Positions 43,433 to 51,395 of a DNA stretch of 64,000 bases are shown one piece after another. The translations under genes and the position numbers were made by a program. The notes beneath the pieces were generated by a model. It searched no databases and was not told the DNA's origin. It worked only from the letters and a program-made list of their open reading frames with translations. The first letter of the stretch is position 1. Every line of letters starts with the position of its first letter. This DNA comes from Curvibacter microcysteis (lineage in GTDB: Bacteria > Pseudomonadota > Gammaproteobacteria > Burkholderiales > Burkholderiaceae_C). Where the stretch lies: assembly GCF_028649455.1 (NCBI RefSeq), contig NZ_JAQSIO010000013.1, positions 1 to 64,000 on the forward strand. The letters run 5' to 3'.

Positions 43433-43795
43433 GTGAAAACCCTAGGTTCCCGCCCCCACATGGCCCAGTTCGTGCTGGCCTGGTTCGTGCTTTTTGTGAG
43501 CGCGTCGGTGGCGTCGCCCCTGATCAAGCCGGTGGACCTGCAATTGGTTTGTTCGGCGCTGGGGGCCAGCCGCTGGGTGGACCGTGAGGCCTTGGGCTCG
43601 GAAGCGCGCGACACCCCTGGGTCGACCCTGGATTGCCCGGCCTGCTTGCCTGGGCTGATACCCGGTCCCGCCCCGGTGCCGGCTTGGGCCCTCCGGGGGC
43701 TGGGGTCTGCCCTGGTCCTGCCTGCCCCGCCCGGGTTGTGGGCTGGGGCCCGACCGACGCCTTTTGCGGCCCGTGCCCCGCCTGTGTTGTCCTGA
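43433..43795 (+). CDS. DUF2946 small protein, copy 1 (candidate copper-sensing leader ORF)
   Basis: The 120-residue product starts with GTG 43433, where it lines up with copy 2 (44548-44904). After a hydrophobic, signal-like N-terminus (AQFVLAWFVLFVSASVASPL), Cys40 falls in LVCSALG and Cys68/Cys71 form LDCPAC. The C-terminal half is proline-rich and ends ARAPPVLS. Copy 2 has the same three cysteines (Cys40, Cys66, Cys69). DUF2946 proteins in other proteobacteria, as I recall, act as copper-responsive leader ORFs before copper genes. This copy precedes a Crp/Fnr-family gene, 114 bases downstream. It is a paralogue, not a shadow reading: both copies share residue-level alignment. Confidence 0.75.
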   Translation: MKTLGSRPHMAQFVLAWFVLFVSASVASPLIKPVDLQLVCSALGASRWVDREALGSEARDTPGSTLDCPACLPGLIPGPAPVPAWALRGLGSALVLPAPPGLWAGARPTPFAARAPPVLS

Positions 43796-43909
43796 CTTGG
43801 TTTGTTGGGCGCCCACGCGACCGTGAGCCGCCCCCCCGTCAGCCTTTGGTTCGAGCTGCTGCATTTTTTGAGCGGGCAGCTGACCACCAGACAACACAAG
43901 GAGGTCGAG

Positions 43910-44494
43910 ATGACCCAAGAAGTTTTGCAAGACACCCAGCCTGCCACCGCCGCCGAAGCGCGTGCCCTGGCCATGGGCGAGCGTTTGCTTGATGCCGGCC
44001 AGGTGGGCCCGGTGTGGCGCGTCACGCGCGGTGTGTTCCGCCTGGAGCGCCTGAGCGACGAAGGCTGGTCTTTCGTGCAACTGGCCTTGCCCGGCGACCT
44101 GATCGGGGTGGAAGCCCTGTGCTCGGACGCCTATGCGTTTGGCGCCACCGCGGTGGTGGACAGCGAGGCCGTCGCCCTGACCCTGGAGAGCGACAGCTTG
44201 CGCCACCAGGTGCTGGCCGACGCCTTCTTGCAGCAGCAGCGCCGCAGCGCCGAGGCCGTGCGCCTGCGCAGCGGTACCGTGGCCAGCCGGGTGGACCATT
44301 TCCTGGCCACACTGGCGCACGCCACCGGCGTCATCACCCAGCGGGTGCGTGACTGCGACCTGCCTTACCTGCGCGACATCGCCCTGATCGTGGACTCGGC
44401 CCCCGAGAGCGTGTGCCGCGCCATGGGCAGCTTGGTGGCGCCGCGCACCCGCGCGCGCCCAGCCCGCCGCAAGCTGAGCCCCGCGCTGGCGTAA
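43910..44494 (+). CDS. Crp/Fnr-family transcriptional regulator
   Basis: The 194-residue protein starts at ATG 43910, with AAGGAGG 5 bases upstream. A cyclic-nucleotide-binding-like beta-roll (VTRGVFRLERLSDEGWSFVQLALPGDLIGVEAL) leads into a C-terminal winged helix (LPYLRDIALIVDSAPESVCRAMGSL). It lacks a typical Fnr N-terminal four-cysteine cluster and a full cAMP phosphate-binding cassette. Three cysteines lie scattered in the chain. Placed between two DUF2946 ORFs and ahead of a TonB receptor, it is the probable regulator of the cluster; its signal is unknown. Confidence 0.82.
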   Translation: MTQEVLQDTQPATAAEARALAMGERLLDAGQVGPVWRVTRGVFRLERLSDEGWSFVQLALPGDLIGVEALCSDAYAFGATAVVDSEAVALTLESDSLRHQVLADAFLQQQRRSAEAVRLRSGTVASRVDHFLATLAHATGVITQRVRDCDLPYLRDIALIVDSAPESVCRAMGSLVAPRTRARPARRKLSPALA

Positions 44495-44547
44495 AAGCCA
44501 CAGCCCGCCTCGGCAAGCGGATGGGCGGCATTGCATAATGCGAGGCC

Positions 44548-44904
44548 ATGCAAACCCTGCGCTCGCTTCGAACCATCGTCCAGCTGATGCTGGCGTGTTT
44601 CGTGCTGTCGCTGGGGGTGGCGGTGGCCTCGCCTTTGGTGGCGCCGCAGTCCATGGAATTGGTGTGCTCGACCGCTGGGGCGGTGAAGCTGCTGGTGAAA
44701 GCCGAAGACGGCGTGCAAGAGCAGCGCGGTCACACCCTGGATTGCCCCCTGTGCGCCGCGCTCGGGGCACCGATTGACGTGCCCAACGTGGCACTTCCCC
44801 TGGTCCAGCCCCTGGGCCATGTGCTGCAAAGCATCCCGGCGGCCCGCATCGCGGCCCTCACCGCCGCGCCCCTGCCGCCCCGCGGCCCCCCGCTGAACGC
44901 CTGA
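44548..44904 (+). CDS. DUF2946 small protein, copy 2, leader ORF of the TonB receptor
   Basis: The 118-residue product has an N-terminal hydrophobic segment (LMLACFVLSLGVAVASPL), Cys40 in LVCSTAG, the CxxC Cys66/Cys69 (LDCPLC), and the proline-rich end PLPPRGPPLNA. The PPRGPP-type end is the kind of sequence that slows ribosomes. It ends 75 bases before the receptor start, and a stem-loop lies between. Known relatives (DUF2946 of Bordetella and Rhodobacter copper operons) couple copper level to expression of the gene downstream, as I recall, so a leader function is likely here. Confidence 0.78.
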   Translation: MQTLRSLRTIVQLMLACFVLSLGVAVASPLVAPQSMELVCSTAGAVKLLVKAEDGVQEQRGHTLDCPLCAALGAPIDVPNVALPLVQPLGHVLQSIPAARIAALTAAPLPPRGPPLNA

Positions 44905-44921
44905 ACCCCCACCCCTTGGCT

Positions 44922-44950
44922 GTCCGTGCCCGGCTGTGCGCCACGCGGAC
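44922..44950 (+). promoter_or_regulatory. Stem-loop between DUF2946 copy 2 and the receptor gene
   Basis: GTCCGTG (44922-44928) can pair with CACGCGGAC (44942-44950), leaving a 2-nt bulge, in the 75-base gap before the receptor. The AGGAG ribosome-binding site (44970-44974) lies 19 bases after it. It could be part of a copper-responsive leader. Thermodynamic support was not computed. Confidence 0.35.
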
Positions 44951-44979
44951 GCTGTGTTGTGTTCTTTTCAGGAGTTCCC

Positions 44980-47355
44980 ATGCGCCCAAGTCGCATGGCC
45001 GTGGCCCTGGCCACCGCCTTTCCCCGGGCTTTGCCCGCCGTGTTCACCCCTTTTCTGATCGCGGGCCTGTCCCCGGTCATGGCCCAGGCGCAAGACGCCG
45101 CCCCCAGCAAGTCGCTGGGCGTGGTCACCGTCACGGGCGGGCAGCCGAGCTCGCTGCCCACGCAAATCCCCACCACCATGGAGAGTGCGACCCGCGAGCA
45201 GATCCAGGAAACCATCAACGCCACCGACAGCGAAGACGCGCTCAAGTATTTCCCCAGCCTGTTGGTGCGCAAGCGCTACATCGGGGACTACAACCACGCG
45301 ATCCTGTCCACCCGCGCCTCGGGCACGGGCAACAGCGCGCGCTCCATGGTCTATGCCGACGGCATCCTGCTGTCCAACCTGCTGGGCAACGGCGTCGGCG
45401 GTTTGAGCTTCCCGCCGCGCTGGGGCCTGGTCACGCCGGAGGAGATCGAGCGTGTGGACGTCATGTACGGCCCCTTCTCCGCTGCCTATGCGGGCAACTC
45501 GGTGGGCGCCGTGGTCGACTATGTGACGCGCATGCCCACCCAGTTTGAAGGCCATGTCTCGGCAGGCTTCGTGGTCCAGCCCTTCAGCCTTTACAACACC
45601 AACGACACCTACCGCGCTTGGCAGACCAGCGCTTCGATCGGTAACCGCAGCGGCGACTGGTCCTGGTGGCTGAACTTCAACCACACCGACAGCGATGGCC
45701 AGCCACTGACCTTTGCCACCCGCCTGGTCAGCGCCGGCACCGCCAGCAGCGCGGGCACCGCGGTCAGCGGCGCCGTGGCGGGACGCAACAACGCCAACGC
45801 CCGCTGGCTCATCCTGGGCACGGGCACCCAGTACCACACGCGCCAGGACCACGCCAAGGCGAAGGTGGCTTACGACTTCTCGCCCACGGTGCGGGCCAGC
45901 TACACCCTGGCGACCTGGCAGAACACGTCGCAGGGCAGCCCCTCGTCCTACCTGCGCAATGCCGCCGGCCAAAGCGTTTACAGCGGTGCCATCAACGTGG
46001 GCGGCACCGCGTTCTCGGGCAGCCAGGCCCTGACCGGTGGCGACTTCGTGCAGAGCCAGCAAGAGAGCATCCATGTGATGCACGGCCTGTCGGTCAAGAG
46101 CCACACCCAGGGGGTGTGGGACTGGGAGCTCAGTGGCAGCCTGTACAACTACCAGCGCGACCAGTTGCGCCAGAACGCCGCCAGCAACCCGCTGCCCAAT
46201 GCTTCTTTGGGCGGTGCGGGGACCGTGGCCGATGGCCGGGGCACCGGCTGGAACACCCTGGCCGCGCGCGGCACCTGGCGGCCCGAAGGCGTCAAGGGCA
46301 CGCATGTGTTTGACTTCGGCGTCCAGCAAGACAGCTACCAGCTCAGCTACGTCACCTCCAACATCAGCGGCAACTGGCTGAGCGACCCGGGCGGCAACCT
46401 GGCCGCCAATGTGCAGGGCAAGACCCAGCTGCGCAGCCTCTGGGGCCAGGACGTCTGGGCCCTGGCGCGCGATTGGAAGGCCGTGCTGGGCCTGCGCCTG
46501 GAAAACTGGAGCGCCTACGACGGTCTGACCGCTTTCTCGGCCAGCAGCTCGCAAAACTACGCCAAACGCAGCGAACAGTTCGCTTCGCCCAAGTTCGCGC
46601 TGTCCTACCAATGGCAGCCGGACACCGTGCTCAAGGCCTCGCTGGGCCGGGCCGTGCGCTTCCCCACCGTGGCTGAACTGTATGGCGCGACCTCGACCAC
46701 CAACTCGCAGTACATCAACGACCCCAACCTGAAGCCCGAGAAATCGTGGACCGGCGAGCTGAGCGCCGAGAAGGACCTGGGCAATGCCCTGGCCCGCCTC
46801 ACCTACTTTGCCGAGAACACCCGCGACGCGCTGTACTCGCAGTCGCTCTACGACACCAACGCCAACCGCACCATCAGCCGCGTGCAGAACGTGGGCCGCA
46901 TCGCCACCCAAGGCCTGGAAGCGGCCTACAACGGCCAGGGCGTGGGCTGGCGTGAGCTGGACCTGAGCGGCAGCGTCACCTACGCCCACTCGGTCATCAA
47001 AGAGAACGCGGGCTACGTCAGCACCCCGGGCGACACCCTGGGCAAGCAGCAGCCCAACATCCCGAAGTGGCGGGCCACCGCCTTGGCCACCTGGCGCTTC
47101 AACCCGCAGTGGAGCACCAGCCTGGGCGCGCGCTACAGCGGTCCGCAGTACCGCACGCTCAACAATGCCGACGTCAATGGTTATGCCTACATGGGGGTGA
47201 GCAAGTACTTCACCACCGACCTGCGGGTGCAGTGGCGCATCAACAAGACGCTCACCGCCTCGTTCGGCATCGACAACCTGAACAACTACAAGTACTGGAA
47301 CTTCCACCCCTACCCGCAGCGCAGTTACCACGCCAACCTGAGGGCGGATTTCTGA
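44980..47355 (+). CDS. TonB-dependent outer membrane receptor, probable copper receptor
   Basis: The 791-residue product starts at ATG 44980, with CAGGAG just upstream. A signal peptide ends near VMAQAQ, followed by a TonB-box-like LGVVTVTG, a plug domain (ALKYFPSLLVRKRYIGDYN; YADGILLSNLLGNGVGG; IERVDVMYGPFSAAYAGNSVGAVVDY) and a barrel ending in LRADF. It should import a metal or metal complex driven by TonB. Copper is proposed because the gene lies between DUF2946 and YcnI-PCu(A)C genes; the receptor sequence alone does not prove it. Confidence 0.85.
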   Translation: MRPSRMAVALATAFPRALPAVFTPFLIAGLSPVMAQAQDAAPSKSLGVVTVTGGQPSSLPTQIPTTMESATREQIQETINATDSEDALKYFPSLLVRKRYIGDYNHAILSTRASGTGNSARSMVYADGILLSNLLGNGVGGLSFPPRWGLVTPEEIERVDVMYGPFSAAYAGNSVGAVVDYVTRMPTQFEGHVSAGFVVQPFSLYNTNDTYRAWQTSASIGNRSGDWSWWLNFNHTDSDGQPLTFATRLVSAGTASSAGTAVSGAVAGRNNANARWLILGTGTQYHTRQDHAKAKVAYDFSPTVRASYTLATWQNTSQGSPSSYLRNAAGQSVYSGAINVGGTAFSGSQALTGGDFVQSQQESIHVMHGLSVKSHTQGVWDWELSGSLYNYQRDQLRQNAASNPLPNASLGGAGTVADGRGTGWNTLAARGTWRPEGVKGTHVFDFGVQQDSYQLSYVTSNISGNWLSDPGGNLAANVQGKTQLRSLWGQDVWALARDWKAVLGLRLENWSAYDGLTAFSASSSQNYAKRSEQFASPKFALSYQWQPDTVLKASLGRAVRFPTVAELYGATSTTNSQYINDPNLKPEKSWTGELSAEKDLGNALARLTYFAENTRDALYSQSLYDTNANRTISRVQNVGRIATQGLEAAYNGQGVGWRELDLSGSVTYAHSVIKENAGYVSTPGDTLGKQQPNIPKWRATALATWRFNPQWSTSLGARYSGPQYRTLNNADVNGYAYMGVSKYFTTDLRVQWRINKTLTASFGIDNLNNYKYWNFHPYPQRSYHANLRADF

Positions 47356-47399
47356 TGCCGGGATGCCAAACCAACCAGCGTTCTTCACGGGAGAAACCC

Positions 47400-47939
47400 A
47401 TGTTCTGGATTCGCCTTGTCGGTGCCAGCGCCGCCTTGTTGTCGGCCCTGGCCTCGGCCCACGTCACCCTGGAGCAGCCGCAGGCCGCTGCGGGCAGCGC
47501 CTACAAAGCGGTGTTCAAGGTCGGCCACGCCTGCGCCGGGGCCACCGCCACCACGGGCATCACGGTGCGCCTGCCTGCGGGCTTTCGGGGCGCCCAGCCC
47601 ATCCCCAAGGCAGGCTGGACGGCGCGCGTGCAGCGGGCCCCGCTGGCCGTGCCTTACGAGAGCCATGGCCGGCGCATCACCGAAGACGTGGTCGAGGTCA
47701 GTTGGCGTGCCAACAACGCCGACGCGGCCTTGCCCGGCGCCTTCTACGACGAGTTCACCGTGCGTGGCACACTGCCCGCGAGCGAAGGCGCGCTGTGGTT
47801 CAAGGTGCTGCAAAGCTGTGATGTGGGCGAGGCCGACTGGGCGGAAGTCCCGGCCAGTGGTACGTCCACCGAAGGGCTGAAAGCCCCGGCAGCCCGCTTG
47901 CTGCTCGGCCCCGCTCCGGCTGCGGTCCATGTGCACTGA
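47400..47939 (+). CDS. YcnI-family (DUF1775) copper-binding protein
   Basis: The 179-residue product has a signal peptide ending ASA, so cleavage would leave His21 at the mature N-terminus. This is the residue that YcnI proteins use to bind Cu(II) in a one-histidine brace. The DUF1775 sequence follows (HVTLEQPQAAAGSAYKAVFKV; TGITVRLPAGF; a late KVLQSCDVGEADW). ATG 47400 follows GGGAGA. The protein acts in the periplasm. It lies 44 bases after the receptor and so should share its transcript. Confidence 0.88.
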   Translation: MFWIRLVGASAALLSALASAHVTLEQPQAAAGSAYKAVFKVGHACAGATATTGITVRLPAGFRGAQPIPKAGWTARVQRAPLAVPYESHGRRITEDVVEVSWRANNADAALPGAFYDEFTVRGTLPASEGALWFKVLQSCDVGEADWAEVPASGTSTEGLKAPAARLLLGPAPAAVHVH

Positions 47940-48067
47940 GGCCTGAACCATCGGCCCATCGCCGCGGGGGCCCGTGCCCTTGCCGAACGGGCTGCTTCCA
48001 CCGGCACCTCGAACCTGGGGCGCCACGGTATTACTTTTTTGCTTTCTTCCTTTTCATGGAGTTTTTC

Positions 48068-48532
48068 ATGCGCAAGTTCTCCTCCTGCCTGGGCGCTGCC
48101 TTGCTGGCCCTGTCCTTCACCGCAGGCGCCCAAGTGGTCGATGTGAAGAGCGCCTGGGCCCGTGCCAGCGTGCCGGGTCAAAAGGCCACCGGCGCCTTCA
48201 TGACCCTCACCGCGCCAGCGGGCGCCACCTTGGTCGGCGTGCGCTCGCCGGCGGCGGGCGTGGCCGAAGTGCACGAAATGAAGATGGACGGCGACGTGAT
48301 GAAAATGCGCGCCATTCCCTCCCTGGCCCTGCCCGCGGGCCAGGCGGTGGAGCTCAAACCCGGTGGCTACCACCTCATGCTGCTCGACCTGAAGGCGCCA
48401 CTGGCCAAGGACAGCCAGGTGCCCATCACCTTGGTGCTGCGCGACGCCAAGGGCGTGGAAAGCCAGTTGGAGCTCAAAGTGCCGGTCCAGGCCGTGGCGC
48501 CGGCAGGCGGCATGGCCGGGCATTCGCACTGA
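48068..48532 (+). CDS. PCu(A)C periplasmic copper chaperone
   Basis: The 154-residue protein has a signal peptide ending AGAQ and the exact PCu(A)C copper motif: His69-X10-Met80-X21-His102-X-Met104. Such proteins bind Cu(I) and deliver it to the Cu(A) site of cytochrome oxidase or to other periplasmic proteins. A C-terminal GGMAGHSH adds further metal-binding residues. ATG 48068 is used. Placed after the receptor and YcnI, it completes the copper route. Confidence 0.93.
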   Translation: MRKFSSCLGAALLALSFTAGAQVVDVKSAWARASVPGQKATGAFMTLTAPAGATLVGVRSPAAGVAEVHEMKMDGDVMKMRAIPSLALPAGQAVELKPGGYHLMLLDLKAPLAKDSQVPITLVLRDAKGVESQLELKVPVQAVAPAGGMAGHSH

Positions 48533-48538
48533 GCTTCC

Positions 48539-48560
48539 GGGCGGTCGTCCTCGTCCGCCC
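48539..48560 (+). terminator. Hairpin after PCu(A)C
   Basis: GGGCGG (48539-48544) pairs with CCGCCC (48555-48560) after the PCu(A)C stop. There is no clear T-tract. It is a possible end of the copper operon. Confidence 0.35.
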
Positions 48561-48640
48561 AATCGTTGTCCCGCATGGCGGGGACGGATGGCCTTCAGTT
48601 AAGCTGAGCCCCCTCAGAACACACAATGACGGAGCAAGGC

Positions 48641-49465
48641 ATGAGCGATTCCACCCCCTTCGGTTTTGGTAAGTTGGTCCCGGGTTTCGAGTTCCTGCAA
48701 AACCTGGCCCAATCCGCGGTCAAAGGTGCGTCGCAAGGCCTGCCGCACATGCCCAGCCTGTCCCATTGGGTGGCGCCGACCATGAACGTCGAAGAGCTGG
48801 AAAAGCGCATCGAAGAGCTCAAGGCCGTGCAGTTCTGGCTGGATCAAAACTCGCGGGCCCTCAGCGCCACGGTGCAGGCGCTGGAGGTGCAAAAAATGAC
48901 CTTGGCCACGCTCAAGGGCATGAACTTCAGCATGGGCGACCTGGCCGAGTCCTTCAAGCTCAAGACAGCCGACGTGATGGCCAACGTGCAAAAAGCCAGC
49001 GACACCTTCACCGGTGCCGCGCGCGCAGCGGCCAGCGCCGCCGGCCCCACCCCGGCGCCGCCGCCAGAACCCACCCCCGCCCCTGAGGCCGCGCCCCCCG
49101 CGCCTGAAGCGGCCGCGCCGGCGGCAGACGCCGAGGCCGCCCGCCCCGGCGTGGTCGACCCGCTGCAGTGGTGGGGTGCGCTGACCCAGCAGTTCCAACA
49201 CATTGCCAGCAGCGCTTTGAAGGACGCTGCTTCCGCCAGCGCCCTGGACGGCAGCCACCAGTTGGCCCGCGAGGCCTTCAAGACCGCCGCAGAGACGGTG
49301 GCCAAGACCGTGGGCGCCGGCCTGGAGGCCGCCAAGGCCGGCACACGTGCTGCGGCGCCCAAAGCGGCCAAGGCCGCCGCCAAAAAGCCAGCCGCCCCGG
49401 CGGCCAAAAAAGCCCCGGCCAAGAAGGCCGCCACCAAGGCCCCTGCACGGCGCAGCAGTCGCTGA
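48641..49465 (+). CDS. phaM: PhaM-type PHA granule-associated protein
   Basis: The 274-residue protein has an N-terminal part typical of PhaM (TPFGFGKLVPGFEFLQNL, the helix NVEELEKRIEELKAVQFWLDQN), an Ala/Pro-rich linker, and a lysine/alanine-rich, histone-like C-terminus (AKKPAAPAAKKAPAKKAATKAP). In Ralstonia, PhaM binds PHA synthase and DNA and links granules to the nucleoid. ATG 48641 is chosen because GGAG lies 6 bases upstream. A terminator follows at 49473-49507. Confidence 0.86.
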   Translation: MSDSTPFGFGKLVPGFEFLQNLAQSAVKGASQGLPHMPSLSHWVAPTMNVEELEKRIEELKAVQFWLDQNSRALSATVQALEVQKMTLATLKGMNFSMGDLAESFKLKTADVMANVQKASDTFTGAARAAASAAGPTPAPPPEPTPAPEAAPPAPEAAAPAADAEAARPGVVDPLQWWGALTQQFQHIASSALKDAASASALDGSHQLAREAFKTAAETVAKTVGAGLEAAKAGTRAAAPKAAKAAAKKPAAPAAKKAPAKKAATKAPARRSSR

Positions 49466-49472
49466 GAGGGTC

Positions 49473-49507
49473 GGCCCGCCCAACTTGCGTGCGGCGGGCC
49501 ATTTTTG
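49473..49507 (+). terminator. Intrinsic terminator after phaM
   Basis: GGCCCGCC (49473-49480) and GGCGGGCC (49493-49500) form an 8-bp stem and are followed by ATTTTTG. Confidence 0.85.
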
Positions 49508-49542
49508 CGGTTGAATGGGGGGTCTGACCTAGCGGAGCCTCC

Positions 49543-50823
49543 ATGTCTCTTTTCCCTTCGGGCCATGCCACCCACCCCCAGTGGCGCATGGCCGCCAGCC
49601 TGGTGCTGGCGCAGTTGCGTGCCCAGATGGCCTTGCCCGAGTACGCGCACAGCCCCTCGCTGGGCCTGCTCTACATCACCGACCACTACGCGCCCGAGGC
49701 GCAAGACCTGCTCGATTTCCTGTCGGCAGAGCTGCCCGAAGTCACCGACTGGGCCGGCACCGTGGGTGTGGGCGTGTCGGCCAACAACGCCGAATACTTT
49801 GACGAGCCCGCCCTCAGCGTGCTGCTGTGCGACCTGCCAGCCCACCACTACCGGGTGTTCTCCGGTGTGGCGCCGCTGGGCCTGGGTTTTGAGCCCCACA
49901 CCGCCTTGGTCCATGCCGACGCCAGCACGCCTGATGTGGCCGAGCTGATTGCCGAAATGGCCGAGCGCACGGCCACCGGTTACCTGTTTGGCGGCCTCGC
50001 CGCCAGTCGCCAGGGCACGGTGCAGTTCGCCATGGGGGGCGACGGCAATATGCGCGGCCAGGGCGCGGCACGCGGTGTCTTCAGCGGGGGCCTGAGCGGG
50101 GTCGCTTTTGCCGAAGACGTGGCCTTGATCTCCCGCGTCACCCAGGGTTGCCTGCCGGTGTCCAAGGTGCACGAGGTCACGGCGGTGGACGGCCATGTGC
50201 TGCTCGAATTGGATGGTGAGCCCGCGCTGGGTGTGCTGCTGCGCGACCTGCAGGTCAGCCTGGATTTGCAAGGCCCGCAACGCAGCCCGGCGCTGCAAAA
50301 AGCGCTGGAAGTGGTGCGCTCCACCCTGGTGGGCCTGAGCTCGCCCGGCCAGGACAGCGTGGACCGCAGCGGCCACTTTGGCGCCGACGTGCTGGTGCGC
50401 CACATCATTGGCCTGGACCCGGCGCGCCAAGGCATTGCCGTGGCCCACCCGCTGGAAGTGGGCTTGCGGCTGGCCTTTTGCCAGCGCCATGTGCAGGCCG
50501 CGCGCGCCGACCTGATGCGCATCTGCGCTGAAATCCGCGAGGAGCTGGAGCCCGAGATGTGGCCGGCCGACCTGGCCACCCCCGGGGCGGGTGGCAGCGC
50601 TGCGGTGGCGCCGCAGCCGGCGCGGCGCATCGCGGGCGCGGTGTATGTGAGTTGCTCCGGGCGCGGAGGGCCGCATTTCGGCGGTCCCAGCGCCGAGCTG
50701 CAAATCCTGCGGCATGCCCTGGGCGACGTGCCCCTGGCCGGCTTCTTTGCGGGCGGCGAGATCGCCCGCCAGCACCTGTATGGCTACACCGGGGTGCTGA
50801 CGGTGTTCACCACGCCGGCCTGA
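49543..50823 (+). CDS. FIST-domain (FIST_N and FIST_C) sensor-type protein
   Basis: The 426-residue protein is a soluble FIST protein: an N-terminal FIST_N sheet (LGLLYITDHYAPEAQDLLDFL; TGYLFGGLAASRQG) and a FIST_C part (RRIAGAVYVSCSGRGGPHFGGPSAELQIL; FFAGGEIARQHLYGYTGVLTVF). FIST domains sense small ligands such as amino acids and are usually joined to signalling domains. Here the protein stands alone with no output domain, so the partner is unknown. Its last 40 bases overlap the end of a convergent marR gene. Confidence 0.86.
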   Translation: MSLFPSGHATHPQWRMAASLVLAQLRAQMALPEYAHSPSLGLLYITDHYAPEAQDLLDFLSAELPEVTDWAGTVGVGVSANNAEYFDEPALSVLLCDLPAHHYRVFSGVAPLGLGFEPHTALVHADASTPDVAELIAEMAERTATGYLFGGLAASRQGTVQFAMGGDGNMRGQGAARGVFSGGLSGVAFAEDVALISRVTQGCLPVSKVHEVTAVDGHVLLELDGEPALGVLLRDLQVSLDLQGPQRSPALQKALEVVRSTLVGLSSPGQDSVDRSGHFGADVLVRHIIGLDPARQGIAVAHPLEVGLRLAFCQRHVQAARADLMRICAEIREELEPEMWPADLATPGAGGSAAVAPQPARRIAGAVYVSCSGRGGPHFGGPSAELQILRHALGDVPLAGFFAGGEIARQHLYGYTGVLTVFTTPA

Positions 50824-51278
50824 GCCTGGGCGATCAGGCGGTCGAACAGGCCACTGAGCAGCGCTTGTTCGCTGGGGCTGAGGCTGCCAAAGATGGCTTG
50901 GTTGCGCTGCTCGATCAGGGCCATGACCTGTTGCCAGGCGCGGCGGCCCGCTTCGGTCAGGCTCAGCACCACGCCGCGGCCGTCGTGCTCGCTGCCGGTT
51001 TTGCTGACCAGACCTTGCTCGACCAGGGACTGCGCCGCTCGGCTGGCCTGGCCTTTGTTGAGGTTGGCGCTGCGCGCCAGCGCGTTCACCGACAGGGGCT
51101 CAAACGCGCCGATCGAGGCCAGGCAGCGCCCGTCGCTCATCGACAGACCCGTTTGCGCGAGGTACGCGCGTTGGCTCTCCTGGTCGGTCAGCTTGTGCAG
51201 CAGGTGCAGTCGGTAGCTCAGGGTGCGTTCCAGGGCCAGGGGCGAGGCCGGGTCAGCGGGGTCAAGGCGTGGGTCCAT
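50784..51278 (-). CDS. MarR-family transcriptional regulator
   Basis: The 164-residue protein has a winged HTH (PLSVNALARSANLNKGQASRAAQ and VEQGLVSKTGSEHDGRGVVLSLTEAG) with the family length. Its coding end overlaps the FIST gene by 40 bases on the opposite strand. It is divergent from the sulfite dehydrogenase genes at 51396 and may regulate them, or regulate a phenolic/antibiotic response locus; the effector is unknown. Confidence 0.86.
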   Translation of the reverse strand: MDPRLDPADPASPLALERTLSYRLHLLHKLTDQESQRAYLAQTGLSMSDGRCLASIGAFEPLSVNALARSANLNKGQASRAAQSLVEQGLVSKTGSEHDGRGVVLSLTEAGRRAWQQVMALIEQRNQAIFGSLSPSEQALLSGLFDRLIAQAQAGVVNTVSTPV

Positions 51279-51395
51279 GGCTCAAGTCTAAGACCAGGCC
51301 CTTGGGGCGGACCCGCTGGTGGACGGTCGTGGGATCGCCCACAATCCAGCGCGCAGCCCCCTGGCTTGCACCCACTTCAGCAGGAGACGCTTTCG

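Noticed and set aside
44968-47388. 806-codon open frame antisense to the TonB receptor
   Set aside because: It mirrors the receptor; no motif, ribosome-binding site or promoter was seen.
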